DNA of 64,000 bases, taken from assembly GCF_001757105.1 (NCBI RefSeq), contig NZ_MDHN01000045.1, positions 1-64,000 of the forward strand, written 5' to 3'. Below the pieces are notes generated by a model, which saw nothing but the letters and a program-made list of their open reading frames with translations, did not search any database and was not told the origin of the DNA. Of this stretch, positions 61,460 to 64,000 are shown one piece after another (position 1 is the stretch's first letter; each line of letters starts with the position of its first letter). The translations under genes and the position numbers were made by a program. This stretch comes from Alteromonas confluentis. Its GTDB lineage: Bacteria > Pseudomonadota > Gammaproteobacteria > Enterobacterales > Alteromonadaceae.

Positions 61460-62304
61460 ATACCTTCGCCTGATGTGCCTGATGTTCCGGCCTCGCTCGC
61501 TTTAGGAAGTACCTTAACCGAATGCCTGACCACCAGTGTTTCTGCTATTTTATCTTGAATAGATTGTCTGTTTGCATCCCAGAAAATCTGCAGGAAGCCA
61601 AGCATGCCTGTAGCAACACCTGCTCCATATCCGCCATATCGGCCGAAACTTTCCCATAATGTAGGAGGTCTGCCGTCGAGCCTGAGTACCCGTATACGGG
61701 TGATCCACTTTCCGGGAGTGCAGCCTTGCATGTATGCGGTAAACGCACTGTAGTAGAGTGCAGCCCAGCCAAGACCAAGCCCCAACTCACCTAAGAATGC
61801 TTGTCCATCATGGAGAAATTCGCTTAAGGATTCAAAGAAGTTTGCCTCGGATCCTGACTCATCTGCCTTTTCTAGCGGCTCTTCGCTGTCATCCAGAGTT
61901 GTATCGCTAATATGGCTGGCCTGGATCACTTTATAGTCGGAGGTGTCAGGCGGCCCGTCAAAGAGGGTAAAAACCATAAAACCCAAAAAGCAAGCTGCGC
62001 CTAGCCGCAAGAACTTACCTCTAGATGTGCTGCCCTTACCTTTAATCACGTTACTCCCTGCTCGCATAAACGTGAGCGCAGCCAATACACCCAGCACCAC
62101 TGCATTGGCGTGAGAGATAAAGTACAACAGTACCAAATCGATACACTGCGCTGTGGCCCTTCGTGAAGGCGTAGCCAAAGGTTTACCGAGCAGCTCGGGC
62201 GATACCTGAAAGGCATACGGGGTAACGATCGTATTGTCTTCTTTTTCAGTACTAGACTGTGGTGAGGGTTCGTGAAGTGTGTTGTTTTCTTGTTTGTCTG
62301 CCAT
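61456..62304 (-). CDS. RDD family membrane protein
   Basis: A 282-residue protein with a polar N-terminal region (1-45) and an RDD domain of about four hydrophobic segments (about 52-80, 100-118, 172-190, 225-245). The Arg/Asp pattern is seen in SRRATAQCIDLV and GCTPGKWITRIRVLRLDG, with QDKIAETLVV at the end. An acidic, Ser-rich insert of about 45 residues separates segments 2 and 3. Function is unknown; some RDD proteins are ion antiporters. It overlaps xdhC by 4 nt (ATGA), so it belongs to the molybdenum cofactor cluster. Confidence 0.82.
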   Translation of the reverse strand: MADKQENNTLHEPSPQSSTEKEDNTIVTPYAFQVSPELLGKPLATPSRRATAQCIDLVLLYFISHANAVVLGVLAALTFMRAGSNVIKGKGSTSRGKFLRLGAACFLGFMVFTLFDGPPDTSDYKVIQASHISDTTLDDSEEPLEKADESGSEANFFESLSEFLHDGQAFLGELGLGLGWAALYYSAFTAYMQGCTPGKWITRIRVLRLDGRPPTLWESFGRYGGYGAGVATGMLGFLQIFWDANRQSIQDKIAETLVVRHSVKVLPKASEAGTSGTSGEGI

Positions 62305-62435
62305 GTCGCAATCCTTGCCAATCGCATTTTTTAGTATTTATTCAAGTTTCAGCGCAAATAAAAATAACTTATATCGAAAAAGCACTTTTCATTTTGCAGA
62401 ATGACACCAATTATATAACTGTACACAAAAACCTG

Positions 62436-62471
62436 TACGGGAAAGATGCTGAATCTACGATGATTCCCGTA
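62436..62471 (+). other. Inverted repeat in the cysK leader
   Basis: Perfect 8-bp arms TACGGGAA (62436-62443) and TTCCCGTA (62464-62471) flank 20 nt, 42 nt before cysK. It may be a regulator site or a leader hairpin. TATATAACT at 62412-62420 just upstream could hold a -10 element. Confidence 0.4.
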
Positions 62472-62512
62472 AAAATTGTCTGCAGGTATTTTTAAACACT
62501 TAAGGAATAATA

Positions 62513-63478
62513 ATGCAAGTATTTGACGACGCCTCTTTATCTATCGGCAACACGCCTCTGGTTAAACTTAATCGTGTTACTGGTGGTAACGTTTATGCCA
62601 AAATCGAATCGCGTAACCCGAGTTTCAGTGTTAAGTGCCGTATCGGCGCCAACATGATTTGGGATGCAGAATCACGTGGTGTACTCGGTCCAGGAAAAGA
62701 GATTGTTGAGCCTACCAGTGGTAACACCGGTATCGCACTTGCGTTTGTTGCCGCTTCACGTGGCTATAAACTGACATTAACCATGCCTAGCAGCATGAGT
62801 CTGGAACGCCGCAAACTGCTTAAAGCACTGGGTGCAAACCTGGTACTCACAGAAGCACCTAAAGGGATGAAAGGCGCAGTGGCAGCCGCTCAGGAAATCG
62901 TTGCATCAGATCCTGAGAAATATGTATTACTGCAACAGTTCGACAACCCAGCCAACCCGGCAATTCATGAGAAAACTACAGGTCCTGAAATCTGGAACGC
63001 CACCGATGGTAAAGTCGATGCGTTTGTTGCTGGTGTAGGTACCGGCGGTACTATTACAGGTGTTAGCCGTTACCTTAAAAACACCCAAGGTAAAGCCATT
63101 ACCTCTATCGCGGTAGAACCTAAAGACTCTCCTGTCATTACACAGGCGAAAAATGGTGAAGAACTCACACCTGGGCCACACAAAATCCAAGGTATTGGTG
63201 CGGGCTTTATTCCAGGAAACCTGGACTTAGACTTAATTGATGAAGTTGAGCAAGTTTCCAACGAAGAATGTATGGAAATGACTCACCGCCTGATGAAAGA
63301 AGAAGGTATTTTGGCGGGTATTTCTTCGGGTGCGGCCGTGGTTGCAGCGAAGCGTTTTGCTGAAAAGCCAGAAAACAAAGACAAAATTGTGGTTGTTCTG
63401 TTAGCGAGCGGTACCGAACGTTACCTGAGTAGCCCATTGTTCGCAGGTGAATTCAGCGATCAAGAAGAAGTTCAGTAA
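62513..63478 (+). CDS. cysK: Cysteine synthase A
   Basis: A 321-residue PLP enzyme that makes cysteine from O-acetylserine and sulfide. The PLP lysine is Lys41 in NPSFSVKCRIG, the substrate loop is EPTSGNTGIALAF and the phosphate loop is GVGTGGTITGVSRYL. ERYLSSPLF near the C-terminus and a length equal to E. coli CysK (323) support the A type over CysM. AAGGAA precedes the ATG. The gene is monocistronic, with a strong terminator behind it. Confidence 0.96.
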   Translation: MQVFDDASLSIGNTPLVKLNRVTGGNVYAKIESRNPSFSVKCRIGANMIWDAESRGVLGPGKEIVEPTSGNTGIALAFVAASRGYKLTLTMPSSMSLERRKLLKALGANLVLTEAPKGMKGAVAAAQEIVASDPEKYVLLQQFDNPANPAIHEKTTGPEIWNATDGKVDAFVAGVGTGGTITGVSRYLKNTQGKAITSIAVEPKDSPVITQAKNGEELTPGPHKIQGIGAGFIPGNLDLDLIDEVEQVSNEECMEMTHRLMKEEGILAGISSGAAVVAAKRFAEKPENKDKIVVVLLASGTERYLSSPLFAGEFSDQEEVQ

Positions 63479-63497
63479 GCATCTGTAAAATAAATAG

Positions 63498-63528
63498 AAA
63501 AGCGAGGTTCACACCTCGCTTTTTTTTT
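63498..63528 (+). terminator. Terminator after cysK
   Basis: The stem AGCGAGGT (63501-63508) / ACCTCGCT (63513-63520) has a TCAC loop and a run of eight further T. Confidence 0.9.
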
Positions 63529-63581
63529 GTCATTATTTTCTGCTATTTTTACTTATAGCATTTATAGATACCGGAATTATC

Positions 63582-64000
63582 ATGACAATCACACATTTCA
63601 CCCTCAGTCGATTTACGATTATCAGTTTGCTGGTAATTGTGCTGTGCGCCTGTGGTGAAAAGAAAGAAGGGCTTGGTCGTTATGGCATGATGGATGAGAA
63701 TACGCCTGATTATGCCGCCCTCACCTTTATGCAAAGTATTTACGAAGGTAAAAACATTTCAAAAGCCATAGAACTGAGTTCAGATAGCATGGCTAGAATG
63801 CTCAAGCGCTATCGCACTAATCGTAACGTACAACGTTACATTGTAAATTTGCGTTATGACACCGTTACCATAACCCCCCAAGGCGGCAATGGCGTAGGCC
63901 GTAGTGAGTTTTCAGAAAGCGCCAAGGTGACGTTATTTTTTAGCGGCATGTACGGCGATGATAAAGTGGAAGATTTACGCACAGTGAATATGATCCGAGA
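63582..64000 (+). CDS. Lipoprotein, unknown function (3' end beyond window)
   Basis: An open frame from ATG 63582 runs past the right edge (139 codons visible). It starts with a basic then hydrophobic signal and a lipobox-like LCAC with the acceptor cysteine at 24, followed by GEKKEGLGRYG. The mature part (YAALTFMQSIYEGKNISKAIELSSDSMARMLKRY, read in part) predicts a small alpha-beta domain like those of NTF2-fold or DUF4878 lipoproteins, but I cannot name the family. It lies 104 nt behind cysK after a terminator and so is transcribed separately. Confidence 0.75.
   Translation, partial: MTITHFTLSRFTIISLLVIVLCACGEKKEGLGRYGMMDENTPDYAALTFMQSIYEGKNISKAIELSSDSMARMLKRYRTNRNVQRYIVNLRYDTVTITPQGGNGVGRSEFSESAKVTLFFSGMYGDDKVEDLRTVNMIR

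Overview
The window reads as an ordinary chromosomal stretch of a marine gammaproteobacterium. Protein sequences and gene order (cmk-rpsA-ihfB-lapA-lapB-pyrF, serC-aroA, ftsK-lolA-rarA-serS, tusDCBE next to yccA and tRNA-Ser) point to the Alteromonadales, most likely Alteromonas or a close relative. This is an inference from gene content and resemblance; no database search was run. Coding density is high. Apart from a possible group II intron piece at the left edge, no insertion sequence, prophage or CRISPR array was seen.

Layout. 1-0.5 kb: a group II intron-like RNA segment running off the left edge, then the terminator, gene and promoter of tRNA-Ser(UGA) (minus strand). 0.7-2.8 kb: yccA and the sulfur-relay genes tusD-tusC-tusB-tusE (plus). 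2.8-9.1 kb: ftsK-lolA-rarA-crcB-serS (minus). 9.4-11.1 kb: divergent lrp and alanine dehydrogenase around an inverted repeat. 11.2-24.1 kb: a long minus-strand block with lapA-lapB-pyrF, a large PilZ protein, cmk-rpsA-ihfB, serC-aroA and gyrA. 24.4-29.4 kb: ubiG, then nrdA-nrdB-yfaE behind a promoter with two NrdR-like boxes. 29.4-35.7 kb: a small lipoprotein, efpL, a LysE exporter, an orphan prepilin, an EamA transporter, and dapA-bamC-purC. 36-43.8 kb: gcvR-bcp, perM, bepA, a TlpA-like thioredoxin, yfgD-wrbA-DUF2069, hda and a DUF2066 protein. 44-51.6 kb: purM-purN-DUF3108, fadE with a FadR-like operator, a NarL-type response regulator, cmoA-cmoB. 51.7-56.4 kb: a four-gene glucosylglycerate operon. 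56.5-64 kb: moeA, a MATE pump, a rhomboid protease, an RDD-xdhC-mocA cluster, cysK and a truncated lipoprotein gene.

The most notable system is the operon at 51722-56414. It encodes, in order, a P-loop glycerate kinase, a HAD phosphatase, a GT81 glucosyl-3-phosphoglycerate synthase and a GH13 phosphorylase of the sucrose/glucosylglycerate type. Together they could run a closed loop: 3-phosphoglycerate plus NDP-glucose gives glucosyl-3-phosphoglycerate, then glucosylglycerate, then (with phosphate) glucose-1-phosphate plus glycerate, and back to 3-phosphoglycerate. That would be a complete make-and-recycle module for a nitrogen-free compatible solute.

Other points of regulatory interest are the NrdR boxes over the nrdA promoter, the FadR-like site before fadE, the 11-bp inverted repeat over the lrp start codon, and a compound hairpin overlapping the cmk promoter.
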